The notes: generated by a model not told the origin, from the sequence alone. Positions 1-10,248 are shown, counted from the first letter of the stretch. The stretch: DNA of 64,000 nucleotides from Leptotrichiaceae bacterium (GCA_018060185.1 JAGOWQ010000002.1:24978-88977), one strand, 5' to 3'. Numbers and translations: made by a program.

Positions 1-89
1 TCAATAAAAATTGAATATTTTACTATTCCTCAAAAAGTAAATTATTATTTATATTTTAAAATTTTATTTTAAAATATAAATTAATTTAA

Positions 90-160
90 AAACTGATTTT
101 AATTTCCTTTAAAAAATTTCAACTATATGAAATTTCAAAAATGGATTATAAAATCAGTTT
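90..160 (-). terminator. Nested inverted repeat after the alcohol dehydrogenase gene
   Basis: On the minus strand an 11-base arm (AAACTGATTTT) pairs with AAAATCAGTTT about 50 bases later, followed by a T-rich tail. A smaller hairpin (GAAATTT/AATTTC) sits inside the loop. It lies 11 bases past the stop codon of the dehydrogenase and probably ends that operon. The long loop makes it less typical than a compact terminator. The remaining bases 1-89 are almost pure A/T with another AT-only inverted repeat at 50-78 and no gene. Confidence 0.45.
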
Positions 161-171
161 CTATTATTTAA

Positions 172-1332
172 TTAAAGGCACATTCTATAAATTTTTATTA
201 CATCTTCTTTATTTAATGGTACATATGAAGTATCAAGTTTACCACCTTTGGTTGCTTTTTCAGCCATTTCTTCAAATTTATCATCATCTATCCCCAATTC
301 TCTTAAATTTCCTGCTATCCCACAGTCTAAAAAAAATTTTTCTGTAGCATCTATCGATTTATTAGCCAGTTCAAATTTATCTTCAATTGGGTTAAAATGC
401 CATACATTTATTGCATATTCACAAAATTTATCTACTGTATCATTATTTAATATATATCTCATCCATTTAGGAGTTATAATAGCAAGACCTACTCCGTGAG
501 TTATATCATAATAAGCACTTAACTGATGTTCTATTGAATGACAACTCCAAGCTCCTTCTTTTCCTATTCCACAAAGGCCATTTAAAGCTGTCGTGCTAGC
601 CCACATTAGATTTGCCCTAGCCTCATAATTTTCTGGTTCTTTCAAAGCTATAGGACAGTATTTTATACAAGCTTCTAATATTCCTTCAGAAAATCTATCC
701 TGAATAAATGCTCCTTTTTCCCTTTTAAAATAATTTTCAAATATATGAGACATAATATCTGCTGTTCCCGCTGCTGTCTGAATAGCTGGTAGAGTATACA
801 TATAACTTGGATCTAGTATAGACGTCTTCGGTATCATATCCCAATGAGAAGTTCCTATTTTATCATTAGTATTCATATTAGAAATAACTGCATTTTTATT
901 CATTTCTGAACCTGTGGCTGCCAATGTTAATATAGTTACTATAGGCAAGACTTTTTTTATTTTACTTGAATCTAAGACTATATCCCAAGCATCTCCTTCA
1001 TAATGAACTCCAGCAGCTATAACTTTTGCACAGTCTATAACACTTCCTCCACCAGCCGCAAGAATAACATCTATCTTTTCTTTTTTACATATTTCAACAC
1101 CACGTCTGACAGTTTCTATTCTGGGATTTGGTTCAACTCCATTTAATTCATATATATTTAAACCTTCTAAAAGATTATGAATTTTTTCGTATATTCCATT
1201 TGTTTTTATGCTTCCTCCGCCGTAAACAAGAAGAATATTTTTCCCATATATTTCCATTACTTTTCTTAAATTCTTTATTTCTCCTTTTCCAAAAAGTATT
1301 TCTGTATATGCATGAAATTTGAAATTATCCAT
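172..1332 (-). CDS. Iron-containing alcohol dehydrogenase (butanol dehydrogenase / YqhD type)
   Basis: A 386-residue NAD(P)H-dependent alcohol/aldehyde oxidoreductase of the group III metal alcohol dehydrogenases. The N-terminal half holds the nucleotide-binding fold with GGGSxxD at residues 95-100. The C-terminal helical half carries the metal ligands in the YqhD spacing: Asp192, His196, His265 and His279. Length is full for the family. It would reduce short or medium aldehydes in the cytoplasm; YqhD and BdhA relatives prefer NADPH, but the cofactor here is inferred. Its start overlaps the end of the flavin reductase-like gene by 8 bases, so the two are probably translationally coupled, and it is the last gene of a four-gene redox operon. 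Exact substrate unknown. Confidence 0.9.
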   Translation of the reverse strand: MDNFKFHAYTEILFGKGEIKNLRKVMEIYGKNILLVYGGGSIKTNGIYEKIHNLLEGLNIYELNGVEPNPRIETVRRGVEICKKEKIDVILAAGGGSVIDCAKVIAAGVHYEGDAWDIVLDSSKIKKVLPIVTILTLAATGSEMNKNAVISNMNTNDKIGTSHWDMIPKTSILDPSYMYTLPAIQTAAGTADIMSHIFENYFKREKGAFIQDRFSEGILEACIKYCPIALKEPENYEARANLMWASTTALNGLCGIGKEGAWSCHSIEHQLSAYYDITHGVGLAIITPKWMRYILNNDTVDKFCEYAINVWHFNPIEDKFELANKSIDATEKFFLDCGIAGNLRELGIDDDKFEEMAEKATKGGKLDTSYVPLNKEDVIKIYRMCL

Positions 1333-1843
1333 TTTTATCCTCCTTTTTGTATGCTGTTATTATTTCACCTATATAAATTATGCTAAAATCATCTTTTGAG
1401 TACATTTTTTCAGATAATTCTTTATCTAAAAAAGAGTCTTTTTTTAATGGTTCTTTATATAAAACTTTACACGTTGCAATTAAATTTCCTTCTTTAAATA
1501 CAGGTTTCCCATCAACATACTCTATATTGAATCCTACTTTAGATATTTTATCCTCGTCTCTTCCTGATACAGTTCCTAAATATCCTAATTCTTTTTTATA
1601 CCCATCAAAAAAAGTAACCGTAAATTCATTGCTCGCCTGCAAAAATTCTGTTGTATATCTTTGAGGTCTTACAAATATAAAGATTACAGGCTTATTCCAT
1701 AAATTCCCCACTGCACCCCAAGAGGCTGTAAGTGTATTTACTTTATTTTCCTTTTCAGACGCAATTAAAAACCATTCTTCTTTTATCTTTTTAATGTCCA
1801 CTATTTCCGAAAATTCTTCAACTGTTATTTTTTTATAACTCAT
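1325..1843 (-). CDS. Flavin reductase-like FMN-binding protein
   Basis: A 172-residue protein of the flavin reductase-like (DIM6/NTAB, split-barrel FMN-binding) family. The conserved start of the fold is visible: a hydrophobic strand, then LTASWGAVGNLWNKP, then FIFVRPQRYT, which usually contacts FMN. I chose the start at 1843 because GGAGTG lies 6 bases before it; an upstream in-frame start at 1879 lacks such a site. Relatives reduce free flavin or act as small NAD(P)H:FMN oxidoreductases. It overlaps the following alcohol dehydrogenase by 8 bases and lies 50 bases after a Gfo/Idh dehydrogenase, so it belongs to that operon. Whether it serves the dehydrogenases is inference. Confidence 0.8.
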   Translation of the reverse strand: MSYKKITVEEFSEIVDIKKIKEEWFLIASEKENKVNTLTASWGAVGNLWNKPVIFIFVRPQRYTTEFLQASNEFTVTFFDGYKKELGYLGTVSGRDEDKISKVGFNIEYVDGKPVFKEGNLIATCKVLYKEPLKKDSFLDKELSEKMYSKDDFSIIYIGEIITAYKKEDKNG

Positions 1844-1893
1844 AAACTTCACTCCATTCTTTTTTATGTTATTTATCAAATGTTTTAATTAAA

Positions 1894-2901
1894 TTAATAA
1901 TTATTTTTTAATTTATCAGCAGGAAAAACTATTCCTATTTGATCCCTTGTTTCATCAATTATTTTCATTACTTTTAGTGATAAATCAAAACTATTTATAG
2001 GAGACTCTTTCTTTCCTTCTTTAAATAATTCTATAAAATGTTTTAACTCATAATACATTCCATTCTCTTTTCTTTTAATTGTTAAATCTATCTTATCACC
2101 ATTATTTTTTCTGTCAATATAATATAGTTTATCCATTTCAGAAATATGTTCTATTAAAAATGCTCCACTTTCTCCCACTATTTCAGTTGGAAGATAAGAA
2201 CTGTATACTTTAGAAAACATAACAATGGCATTTTTATCTTCGTATATCATATTTAAATTCCCATAGACATCTATTCCTTTCCCATTATCTAGTATTTTCC
2301 CTTGAGATTTTATTTCATTTGGAATACCAAAAAGAGAAATAATAAAAAATATTGGATAAACACCTATATCCATTAAAGCTCCATTTGAAAACTCTGGTCT
2401 AAAAGAATTTTTTATGTCTCCGTTTAAGTAATCCTCGTACGATGAAGAAAATTTACAATATCCTGAGAGTATTTGTCTTACTTTTCCTATTTTATATAAA
2501 TTTTCTTTTAAAACATTATATGTTGGTATGAAAGTAGTTTTCATTGCTTCCATATATAATGTCTCATTTTCTTTAGCTATTTGTATAACTTTTTTTAATT
2601 CTATTGAATTAGATACAGCCGGTTTTTCACACAAAACAGCTTTTTTATTTTTTAAAAAAAGTATACTTTGCTCTGCGTGAAAGCAATTTGGAGAAGCTAT
2701 ATAAACTCCATCAATATCATCACTTTCTGCCATTTCTTCTAAATTTGTAAATATTTTTTTTATTTTATATTTTTTAGAAAATTCTTTTGCTCTTTCAGCA
2801 GTTCTTGAATAAACAGCAGCAATTTCAAAATCTTTTATTTGATTTCCTGCATCAATAAATTTATCTGTTATCCAGTTAGTTCCTATTATTCCAAATTTCA
2901 T
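1894..2901 (-). CDS. Gfo/Idh/MocA family oxidoreductase (copy 1)
   Basis: A 335-residue NAD(P)-dependent dehydrogenase. Residues 1-120 form a Rossmann domain starting MKFGIIGTNWITDKF, and the family CEKP motif (catalytic-lysine region) lies near residue 92. The C-terminal alpha/beta domain has the usual GALMDIGVYP segment near residue 175. Relatives oxidise or reduce sugars, inositols or dihydrodiols; the substrate cannot be told from sequence. GGAGG sits 10 bases upstream of the start. It follows a second paralogue by 21 bases; the two are clearly related but diverged, so this is an old duplication. No sugar transporter or sugar kinase is adjacent, which argues against a standard sugar-catabolism operon. 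Confidence 0.88.
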   Translation of the reverse strand: MKFGIIGTNWITDKFIDAGNQIKDFEIAAVYSRTAERAKEFSKKYKIKKIFTNLEEMAESDDIDGVYIASPNCFHAEQSILFLKNKKAVLCEKPAVSNSIELKKVIQIAKENETLYMEAMKTTFIPTYNVLKENLYKIGKVRQILSGYCKFSSSYEDYLNGDIKNSFRPEFSNGALMDIGVYPIFFIISLFGIPNEIKSQGKILDNGKGIDVYGNLNMIYEDKNAIVMFSKVYSSYLPTEIVGESGAFLIEHISEMDKLYYIDRKNNGDKIDLTIKRKENGMYYELKHFIELFKEGKKESPINSFDLSLKVMKIIDETRDQIGIVFPADKLKNNY

Positions 2902-2922
2902 ATAATTTTACCTCCAGATAAT

Positions 2923-3888
2923 CTATATTCCAACTTGATTTTTTGCTATATCTAATATTTCCATAACAATAAGAGTTTTTTCATTATATTCATAAAATTT
3001 ATCATAATTTTTTTCTTTATATATTTCTGAAAATTCTTCTAGTTCATAAAAAAGTCTAGGTTTATCTTCATTTAATAAATATTCTATTTCATCTCCTGAA
3101 TTCTTTGCGAATAAAAAAGAATCATAAACATTAGCTGCACTTTTACTATGAATAAATCCTTTATCCCCTTGTATACTTATAGAAAGTGGTGCTTTGCAGT
3201 CTTTTGCCCCTATTAAAGAACATTTAAAATTAGAATACTCTAAAGTTAAAATGCCTGAAGTATCTATATCTCTTTCTATATTCCCTATATAATTTATACT
3301 TTCAGGTTTCCCAAATATCCCAACAACATAGTAAATATTATAAACATTTAAGTCCATTAAAGCACCTCCCGATTTTTTGGGATCAAATACAGGTGCAATA
3401 TCTCCTTCTTTAAATTTATCATATCTACTCGAATATTGAGAATAATTCAAATGGACTATTTTTATATCTCCTAATTCAGATATCAATTCTTTTGTTTTTT
3501 TATAATTTGGAAAATATTGGTTTGAAATTGCTTCAAATATCATTATTTTATTTTCTTTGGCTGTTTTTATTAAATCCAATGCTTCCTTATAAGTAGATGT
3601 GAAAGGTTTTTCAAGTATTATATGCTTATTTTTTTCCATAGCTTTTTTAGCAAAGTCATAATGTAAATTATTAGGGACTGCTATATATACCACTTCTATA
3701 TCATCATTTAATAAATCTTCATAATTAGTGTATATATTTTTTATTCCATATTCATTGGAAAGTTTTATCATTCTTTCTTTTCCATTTTCTGTAGCTGATA
3801 TACATCTAATTTCAAAATCTTTTAAATACTTACTAGCTTCTAAAAAATCAGATACAATATTTCCTGATCCTACTATTCCTATTTTCAC
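2923..3888 (-). CDS. Gfo/Idh/MocA family oxidoreductase (copy 2)
   Basis: A 321-residue paralogue of the next gene, with the Rossmann start MKIGIVGSGNIV, the LEKP motif near residue 93 and the GALMDLNVYN segment of the C-terminal domain. I favour the GTG at 3888 because AGGGA lies 6 bases before it; a TTG at 3894 would add two residues but sits too close to the ribosome site. It is the first gene of the four-gene redox unit. An extended -10 promoter lies about 70 bases upstream. It departs from its neighbour in having Asn where the other has Gly in the GALMD[I/L]xVY segment, so its sugar pocket may differ. Substrate unknown. Confidence 0.87.
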   Translation of the reverse strand: MKIGIVGSGNIVSDFLEASKYLKDFEIRCISATENGKERMIKLSNEYGIKNIYTNYEDLLNDDIEVVYIAVPNNLHYDFAKKAMEKNKHIILEKPFTSTYKEALDLIKTAKENKIMIFEAISNQYFPNYKKTKELISELGDIKIVHLNYSQYSSRYDKFKEGDIAPVFDPKKSGGALMDLNVYNIYYVVGIFGKPESINYIGNIERDIDTSGILTLEYSNFKCSLIGAKDCKAPLSISIQGDKGFIHSKSAANVYDSFLFAKNSGDEIEYLLNEDKPRLFYELEEFSEIYKEKNYDKFYEYNEKTLIVMEILDIAKNQVGI

Positions 3889-3954
3889 TAACAATCCCTT
3901 TCCTTTCTTTACTAGTATAATTTAACAATATTTTTTAAAATCATCTATAATTTT

Positions 3955-3963
3955 AGTATACCA
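3955..3963 (-). promoter_or_regulatory. Extended -10 promoter for the four-gene redox operon
   Basis: The minus strand reads TGGTATACT, an extended -10 element, without a convincing -35. It would give a leader of about 60 bases before the first Gfo/Idh gene. A second TATACT occurs closer in at 3914-3919 and is an alternative. Confidence 0.45.
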
Positions 3964-4088
3964 CATTTTTTATTTTTTTTATTAAAAATACATACCTATA
4001 TTAGTTATCTAGGATTTTATATACTACAACTATATATCCTTATATTTTAATTTTTATTATTATTTTATCAATTTTTTATTATTTGACA

Positions 4089-4128
4089 AAAAAATGAAGT
4101 GTATAAAATTACATTCACTTCATTTTTT
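4089..4128 (-). terminator. Terminator after carB
   Basis: On the minus strand AAAAATGAAGTG pairs with CACTTCATTTTTTT across a loop of about 14 bases, ending in a run of seven T. It begins just past the carB stop codon. Confidence 0.75.
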
Positions 4129-4133
4129 AATTT

Positions 4134-7100
4134 TTATATAGCAGAAATATTAAACGCCATAGATTCTAATACTTTTAATAAAGCATTTGTTGTATCTAGC
4201 GAAGTTAAACATACTATTCCTTGCTCACTAGCAGCTCTTCTTATTTTAAATCCATCATTAGTTGAACTTTTTTCTTTATTCGTTGTGTTTATTATTACAT
4301 CCACTCTTGAGCCGTATACAGCATCTAAAACGCTATAACTACTTTCTCCTATTTTCCCTACAGTTTCTACTTTTAAACCTTTATTTTTAAAATAATCTGC
4401 TGTTCCCTCTGTAGCAAGTAAAGCATAACCTAGTTCAGAAAATCTTTCTGCTAATTCAACTGCCTCTTCTTTATCTTTACCTCCTATTGTAAACAGTATA
4501 TTACCTTGATCTTTAACCCTTATTCCTGCTGAGATTAATCCTTTATAAAGAGCTTTCTCAAGATTTATATCACTCCCCATAACTTCTCCAGTAGACTTCA
4601 TTTCAGGACCAAGTGTTGTGTCAACATCTTTCAATTTTTGAAAACTAAATACAGGAACTTTAGTATAAACTTTTTTACTTTCAGGGATAATTCCTGTTTT
4701 ATAACCTTTATCCTTTAACTTTTCTCCTAATATTGCTTGCATTGCAAGATTAGCCATAGGAACTTCCGTTATTTTGCTTAAAAAAGGTACTGTTCTTGAA
4801 CTTCTTGGATTAACTTCAAGTACAAATACTTCTCCACCACTTATAACATATTGAATATTCAAAAGTCCTATTATATTAAGCCCTTTAGCTAATTTTATAG
4901 TATAATCTATAAGTATTTCCTTTTGTTTTTCTGTTATACTCTGTGGTGGATAAACTGCTATGGAATCTCCAGAATGTACTCCAGCTCTTTCAATATGTTC
5001 CATTATACCTGGGATAACTATCGTTTCTCCATCACTTATAGCATCCACCTCTACTTCTTTTCCTATTAAATATCTATCTGTTAAAACAGGATGATCAGGA
5101 GATATTTTTACTGCATTTTCCATATAATGTTTTAATTCTTCTTCTCTATAAACTATTTCCATAGCACGTCCACCTAATACATAAGATGGTCTTACTAATA
5201 CTGGATATCCTATTTCTGCTGCATTTTTTACTGCTGTTTTCGTATCAAAAGCCGTCTTACCTAATGGTTGAGGAATTTCAAGTTTATTTAAAAGAATTTC
5301 AAACTTATCTCTGTTTTCAGAATTGTCTATTTCTTCTAACGCTGTTCCTAATATTTTAACTCCATGTTTAACTAATTTTTCAGCTAAATTTATTGCTGTC
5401 TGCCCTCCAAATTGTACTACTACTCCCTCAGGTTTTTCAAGATCTATTATTTCCATAACTTCTTCTTCAGTTAATGGTTCAAAGTATAGCTTATCAGATA
5501 TAGAAAAATCTGTGGATACAGTTTCAGGATTATTGTTTATTATAATAGCTTCGTATCCTGATTCTCTTATGGCCATTACAGCATGAACTGTAGCATAGTC
5601 AAACTCAACTCCTTGTCCTATTCTTATAGGCCCTGAACCTAGAACAATAACCTTTTTCTTTTCACTTACAATACTCTCATTTTCCTGTTCGTAAGTAGAA
5701 TAGAAATAAGGCGTTTCCGATCTAAATTCAGCAGCACAAGTATCAACCATTTTAAATACAGGTTTTATATTGTTTTCTTGTCTCAATTTATATATTTCGT
5801 CTTCTATTGTATCCCATCTATGTGCTATTATTTTGTCAGAAAATCCATATTTTTTAGCAAATAGTAATAAATCTATATTTTTTTTATTATTTTTAAGTTC
5901 TTTCTCAATTTCTATTATATTTTGCATTTTATCTAAGAAGAACATATCTATTTTAGTCATATTATGAATTTGACTTGGAGATATTCCTCTTCTTAATGCT
6001 TCACCTATAAAGAAAAGTCTTTCGTCACCTGCTCTTGCTATTCTTCTTAAAATATATTCTATTTTAAAATCTTTTCCATTTGGTAGTCCTAAATGATGAA
6101 CTCCGTATTCTAATGAACGAATCGCTTTCAATAAACTTTCTTCGTAAGTTCTTCCAATTGCCATAACTTCCCCTGTTGCTTTCATTTGAGTTCCTAGTAG
6201 TCTGTCTGCTTTCTCAAATTTATCAAAAGGAAATCTAGGTATTTTACTTACAACATAATCAAGAGAAGGTTCAAAACAAGCATATGAATTTTTAGTAACA
6301 GGATTTATTATTTCATCTAATGTTAGCCCTACAGCTATTTTTGCTGCTATTTTTGCTATAGGATATCCTGTTGCTTTTGAAGCAAGTGCTGATGATCTTG
6401 AAACTCTCGGATTTACTTCTATTATATAATAATTAAACGAAAGAGGATCAAGTGCTAGTTGAACGTTACACCCTCCTTCTATCTTCAATGCTCTAATTAT
6501 TTTTAAAGAAACATCCCTTAACATATGATATTCTCTATCTGTTAATGTTTGAGAAGGTGCTACAACTATAGAATCTCCAGTATGTATACCAACAGGATCT
6601 ATATTCTCCATATTACATACAACTATAGCTGTGTCATTACTGTCCCTCATTACTTCATACTCAATTTCTTTGTATCCTGCTATAGATTTTTCTAATAAAC
6701 ATTGTGTAACTGGTGAATAATGTAGCCCATTATTAACTATTTCAGTTAATTCTCTATCATCGTGACAAATCCCTCCTCCAGTTCCACCCATTGTAAAAGC
6801 TGGTCTTACTATTACTGGATATCCTATTTTAGATACAAATTTACGTGCTTCATCCAATGTGTGGATTATTTCAGATTCAGGAACTGGTTCTCCTAATTCA
6901 TTCATCAAATTTCTAAATAATTCTCTATCTTCTGCTTGCTTTATAGAGTCTAATTTTGTCCCAAGTAATTCTAAATTACACTCATCTAATATCCCTGTTT
7001 CATGTAATTCCACTGCAAGATTTAATCCTATCTGTCCTCCAAGGGTTGGAAGTAATGCATCCGGTCTTTCTTTTCTTATTATTCTTGATAAAAATTCCAC

Positions 7101-7310
7101 TGTTAGAGGTTCTATATATACTTTATCAGCTATTTCTTTGTCTGTCATTATTGTAGCAGGATTAGAGTTTACTAATATTACTTTATATCCTTCTTCTCTT
7201 AAAGATAAACAAGCTTGAGTTCCAGCATAATCAAATTCTGCTGCTTGTCCTATTATTATAGGCCCTGAACCAATTACTAATATTGTTTCTATATCTTTAC
7301 GTTTAGGCAT
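4134..7310 (-). CDS. carB: Carbamoyl-phosphate synthase large subunit
   Basis: A 1058-residue large subunit that makes carbamoyl phosphate from bicarbonate, ammonia and two ATP, feeding pyrimidine and arginine synthesis. The two homologous ATP-grasp halves are both visible: each opens with a GSGPI[I/R]IGQ motif (near residues 14 and 560) and each has an EVNPR[V/S]SRSS/T metal-site segment. The oligomerisation region lies between the halves and the C-terminal MGS-like allosteric domain occupies roughly residues 930-1058. Start chosen at 7310 because AAGGAG precedes it by 6 bases; an upstream ATG at 7325 has none. It lies 46 bases after carA, so the pair forms one operon. Confidence 0.98.
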   Translation of the reverse strand: MPKRKDIETILVIGSGPIIIGQAAEFDYAGTQACLSLREEGYKVILVNSNPATIMTDKEIADKVYIEPLTVEFLSRIIRKERPDALLPTLGGQIGLNLAVELHETGILDECNLELLGTKLDSIKQAEDRELFRNLMNELGEPVPESEIIHTLDEARKFVSKIGYPVIVRPAFTMGGTGGGICHDDRELTEIVNNGLHYSPVTQCLLEKSIAGYKEIEYEVMRDSNDTAIVVCNMENIDPVGIHTGDSIVVAPSQTLTDREYHMLRDVSLKIIRALKIEGGCNVQLALDPLSFNYYIIEVNPRVSRSSALASKATGYPIAKIAAKIAVGLTLDEIINPVTKNSYACFEPSLDYVVSKIPRFPFDKFEKADRLLGTQMKATGEVMAIGRTYEESLLKAIRSLEYGVHHLGLPNGKDFKIEYILRRIARAGDERLFFIGEALRRGISPSQIHNMTKIDMFFLDKMQNIIEIEKELKNNKKNIDLLLFAKKYGFSDKIIAHRWDTIEDEIYKLRQENNIKPVFKMVDTCAAEFRSETPYFYSTYEQENESIVSEKKKVIVLGSGPIRIGQGVEFDYATVHAVMAIRESGYEAIIINNNPETVSTDFSISDKLYFEPLTEEEVMEIIDLEKPEGVVVQFGGQTAINLAEKLVKHGVKILGTALEEIDNSENRDKFEILLNKLEIPQPLGKTAFDTKTAVKNAAEIGYPVLVRPSYVLGGRAMEIVYREEELKHYMENAVKISPDHPVLTDRYLIGKEVEVDAISDGETIVIPGIMEHIERAGVHSGDSIAVYPPQSITEKQKEILIDYTIKLAKGLNIIGLLNIQYVISGGEVFVLEVNPRSSRTVPFLSKITEVPMANLAMQAILGEKLKDKGYKTGIIPESKKVYTKVPVFSFQKLKDVDTTLGPEMKSTGEVMGSDINLEKALYKGLISAGIRVKDQGNILFTIGGKDKEEAVELAERFSELGYALLATEGTADYFKNKGLKVETVGKIGESSYSVLDAVYGSRVDVIINTTNKEKSSTNDGFKIRRAASEQGIVCLTSLDTTNALLKVLESMAFNISAI

Positions 7311-7356
7311 TATTATCTCCTTCATATTTTATTTTTTAAATATAAATTTTTTATTT

Positions 7357-8436
7357 CTATTTTTTGTTATTCATATTTTCAATAAATTGATCAAATAAAT
7401 AATTTGAATCATGTGGACCTGGAGAAGCTTCTGGATGATACTGTCCTGAAAAAACAGGATATTTTTTATGTTTCAATCCTTCACAAGTTCCATCATTTAC
7501 AGATATATGAGTTAAGTCCAAATCAGTATCACTAAGTGACTCTATATCAACAGCATAACCATGATTTTGTGAAGTTAAATCTACTTTTCCAGTAATTAAA
7601 TTTTTTACTGGTTGATTTGCACCTCTGTGACCAAATTTTAGTTTATATGTTTTTGCTCCACTTGCAAGAGCTATTAATTGATGACCCATACATATTCCAA
7701 ATATCGGAATTTTTCCAATTAAATTTTTAATTGTATCTATTGTTTCTGGAACATCTGTTGGATCTCCAGGTCCATTACTTATCATTATACCATCTGGATT
7801 TTGTCTCAATATTTCTTTACATGATGTGTCATAAGGCACAATAACAATATCGCAATCCCTAGAATTCAATTCTCTTAAAATACCAGATTTCATTCCTAAA
7901 TCTATTAAAACTACTCTTTTTTTCCGACCAGGTGAAACAAATGCTTTTTTAGTAGACACTTGTTCTATTTGATTTGTGGGTAACGTGCTTTCTTTTAATT
8001 TTTGAAGAACTTTTTCAGGATTTTTATCTATGTTTACTATTATTCCTTTAATTGTTCCATAATCTCTTATTTTTTTTGTCAAACTTCTTGTATCAATTCC
8101 AGAAATACCAGGAATATCAAGTTCTTTTAATACTTCATCCAATGCAAATTGGCTTCTAAAATTAGAGGGTTTCTTACATATTTCACGAGTTATAATACCT
8201 TTTATACTAGGATTGATTGTTTCGTAATCATCTCTATTTATTCCATAATTTCCTATTAAAGGGTAAGTAAATGTTATAATTTGTCCGTTATATGATGGAT
8301 CAGATATGGTTTCTTGGTAGCCTGTCATAGCTGTATTAAATACAACTTCTCCAGGTATTTCAGAATCGGATCCAAATCCGTATCCTTTATATACACTTCC
8401 ATCTTCTAAAATTAACTGTTTATCAAATGAATACAT
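7357..8436 (-). CDS. carA: Carbamoyl-phosphate synthase small (glutaminase) subunit
   Basis: A 359-residue glutamine amidotransferase subunit that supplies ammonia to CarB. The N-terminal CPSase domain covers about residues 1-150. The class I glutaminase domain follows, with nucleophile Cys249 in GICMGHQ and the partners His334 and Glu336 in the QYHPEASPGP segment. Full length for the family. GGAGG lies 5 bases before the ATG. First gene of carAB. The upstream 225-base spacer is shared with a divergent membrane gene; a TATAAT at 8505-8510 (minus) is a possible -10 with a poor -35. No PyrR-type attenuator hairpin was recognised in the leader. Confidence 0.98.
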   Translation of the reverse strand: MYSFDKQLILEDGSVYKGYGFGSDSEIPGEVVFNTAMTGYQETISDPSYNGQIITFTYPLIGNYGINRDDYETINPSIKGIITREICKKPSNFRSQFALDEVLKELDIPGISGIDTRSLTKKIRDYGTIKGIIVNIDKNPEKVLQKLKESTLPTNQIEQVSTKKAFVSPGRKKRVVLIDLGMKSGILRELNSRDCDIVIVPYDTSCKEILRQNPDGIMISNGPGDPTDVPETIDTIKNLIGKIPIFGICMGHQLIALASGAKTYKLKFGHRGANQPVKNLITGKVDLTSQNHGYAVDIESLSDTDLDLTHISVNDGTCEGLKHKKYPVFSGQYHPEASPGPHDSNYLFDQFIENMNNKK

Positions 8437-8618
8437 GTTTTCCTCCTTATTTTTTTATTTAATCTCTTTGTTATACTTTATTATATTTTTTACTATATCA
8501 TAATATTATAGTCTTTTTTTTTTAAATAATAAAATATTTTAATTTTATGTTATCATCTATTTTTTTAATAAATAAAATGTTTAATTTTTATATTTCATAA
8601 GATTTTTTTAAAAAAAAA

Positions 8619-8627
8619 TGGTATAAT
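8619..8627 (+). promoter_or_regulatory. Extended -10 promoter of the DUF1576-like gene
   Basis: TGGTATAAT forms a full extended -10 element, 34 bases before the ATG. Upstream lies a run of A residues but no consensus -35. AAAGGAG follows 6 bases before the start codon. Confidence 0.6.
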
Positions 8628-8661
8628 TATTTTATACTTAAAATAAGAAAGGAGCAATTTA

Positions 8662-9900
8662 ATGGAAAAAACCAAAAAAAAGGAATATTTAGTTATTATA
8701 GTACTTCCACTCGTTATGCTATTATATTCTATTTTTTCTATGCCAGTACCAGAAATATTTAATAATTTACTTAAAATTTTTCATTCTAACGATATTTTAC
8801 TAACAGATTATTTTTTTATTGCAGGACATGAAACAGCTATATTTAACGCTTCTGTTATAACTTTAATAAATATATTTATTATTTATAAAATGGACATGAA
8901 AATAAACGGACTTATTATTTCTGGGATATACTTAATGTTTGGATTCTCTTTCATAGGAAAAAATTTATTAAACATTATCCCTTTTTATTTAGGAGTATTT
9001 TTATATTCTAAATATACCAATAAAACATTTAAATCAACAATTATCATTACAATGTTTTCTACAGCACTTTCCCCTTTTGTAAGTTCCACAGCTAATTATT
9101 TTAATTTTACAATATTTGGAATTTTTATAGCTTTTATAGTAGGGGTTATTTTGGGATTCATAGTTCCACCTGTAGCATCTCATACAGTGCAATTTCACGG
9201 TGGTTACAGTCTTTATAATACAGGATTAGCTGTAGGGCTTATCGCCATTGTCTTTTATTCAGTCATTAAAGCTAGTGGTATTTCATTAAATTCAAATAAC
9301 GATTTTGTAGATACTTTAAATTATCCAATTATAGCACTTCTATGTGGATGTTATCTATTTTTTATAATTTATGGATATGTAAAAAATGGTTATTCTTTTA
9401 AAGGTTATGGAAATTTGATTAAATATTCTGGAAGACTTGTTAGTGATTATACTGTTACAGATGGTTTTCCAATTGTTATGATAAATATGGGTATTTTAGG
9501 ATTTTTATGCTTAATATTCATATTCTTGTTTTTCCCTATGATAAATGGTCCTGTTCTAGCTGGAATGTTTACAGTTATTGCTTTTTCAGGATTTGGTAAA
9601 CATATTAAAAATGCTTTACCTGTTATGATAGGTGCAACTGCTGGATATTACTTTTTTCATTCAAAAGCTTCTCCACCATCTTTTGCTATTACAGTATTTT
9701 TTTCTACTACTTTATCACCCATTAGCGGAAAGTTTGGAGCTTTATCAGGAATATTAGGTGGTTTTTTAATTTTATGTTTAGTTTCTAACATAGGTCCTGC
9801 CCATGGTGGACTTAATTTATATAATACAGGCCTTGCAGGAGGTATCGTTGCAAGTATTTTTGTGCCTTTATTACAATTATTTCAAAAGGAGAATAAATAA
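8662..9900 (+). CDS. DUF1576-like multi-pass membrane protein with internal duplication
   Basis: A 412-residue integral membrane protein of many hydrophobic helices, resembling the uncharacterised DUF1576 family. It is built from two related halves. FSTALSP (132-138) and HGGYSLYNTGLA (179-190) in the first half recur as FSTTLSP (347-353) and HGGLNLYNTGLA (381-392) in the second, about 200-215 residues apart. A weaker pair, GHETAIFNAS near 55 and DGFPIVMINMG near 267, keeps the same offset. Such two-fold repeats are typical of secondary transporters and channels, so transport is a reasonable guess, but no substrate is known. Its stop codon is immediately followed by the ATG of a small soluble protein. 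Confidence 0.75.
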   Translation: MEKTKKKEYLVIIVLPLVMLLYSIFSMPVPEIFNNLLKIFHSNDILLTDYFFIAGHETAIFNASVITLINIFIIYKMDMKINGLIISGIYLMFGFSFIGKNLLNIIPFYLGVFLYSKYTNKTFKSTIIITMFSTALSPFVSSTANYFNFTIFGIFIAFIVGVILGFIVPPVASHTVQFHGGYSLYNTGLAVGLIAIVFYSVIKASGISLNSNNDFVDTLNYPIIALLCGCYLFFIIYGYVKNGYSFKGYGNLIKYSGRLVSDYTVTDGFPIVMINMGILGFLCLIFIFLFFPMINGPVLAGMFTVIAFSGFGKHIKNALPVMIGATAGYYFFHSKASPPSFAITVFFSTTLSPISGKFGALSGILGGFLILCLVSNIGPAHGGLNLYNTGLAGGIVASIFVPLLQLFQKENK

Positions 9901-10248
9901 ATGAAAGAAAATTTGAAAAAAGCAAAAATGATTTCAAAAATTACTGGACAAGTTACAGAATATTATTTGGAAAACGGAGTAAAAAATTTTCAAATAAAAA
10001 TTGATAAAAATGATGAAGAGTATATTATATATGCCTTTGGTTATGCTGATCTTACCATTGAAAAAATAGAGAAAATGAAAAAATCTATGTCTATACATCG
10101 TGATGCAGAATATGATGAATACTGGGAATTAATGGGTGAAGGAGAGGACACTGAGAGTTTAATTTTAGTTGCTAGGATATGTGATTCTGTAAGTATTAAC
10201 TATGAAGATAGTATACTTGAGTTAACTTTGAAGAAAAAATTCATTTAA
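9901..10248 (+). CDS. Small soluble protein coupled to the DUF1576-like gene
   Basis: A 115-residue acidic and lysine-rich protein without signal peptide or membrane segment; I do not recognise the family. Its ATG directly abuts the TAA of the membrane gene (no gap), and AAAGGAG lies inside the end of that gene, so the two are almost certainly co-translated. Predicted by eye to be mixed alpha/beta, with a YIIYAFGYADLT strand region and a DEYWELMGEGEDTE acidic segment near the middle. The strict coupling suggests a cytosolic partner or regulator of the membrane protein; this is inference. Confidence 0.7.
   Translation: MKENLKKAKMISKITGQVTEYYLENGVKNFQIKIDKNDEEYIIYAFGYADLTIEKIEKMKKSMSIHRDAEYDEYWELMGEGEDTESLILVARICDSVSINYEDSILELTLKKKFI

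Noticed and set aside
50..78. A 12-5-12 AT-only inverted repeat near the window start
   Set aside because: Only A and T in the arms; symmetry of this kind is expected by chance in such DNA. An origin or operator cannot be supported.
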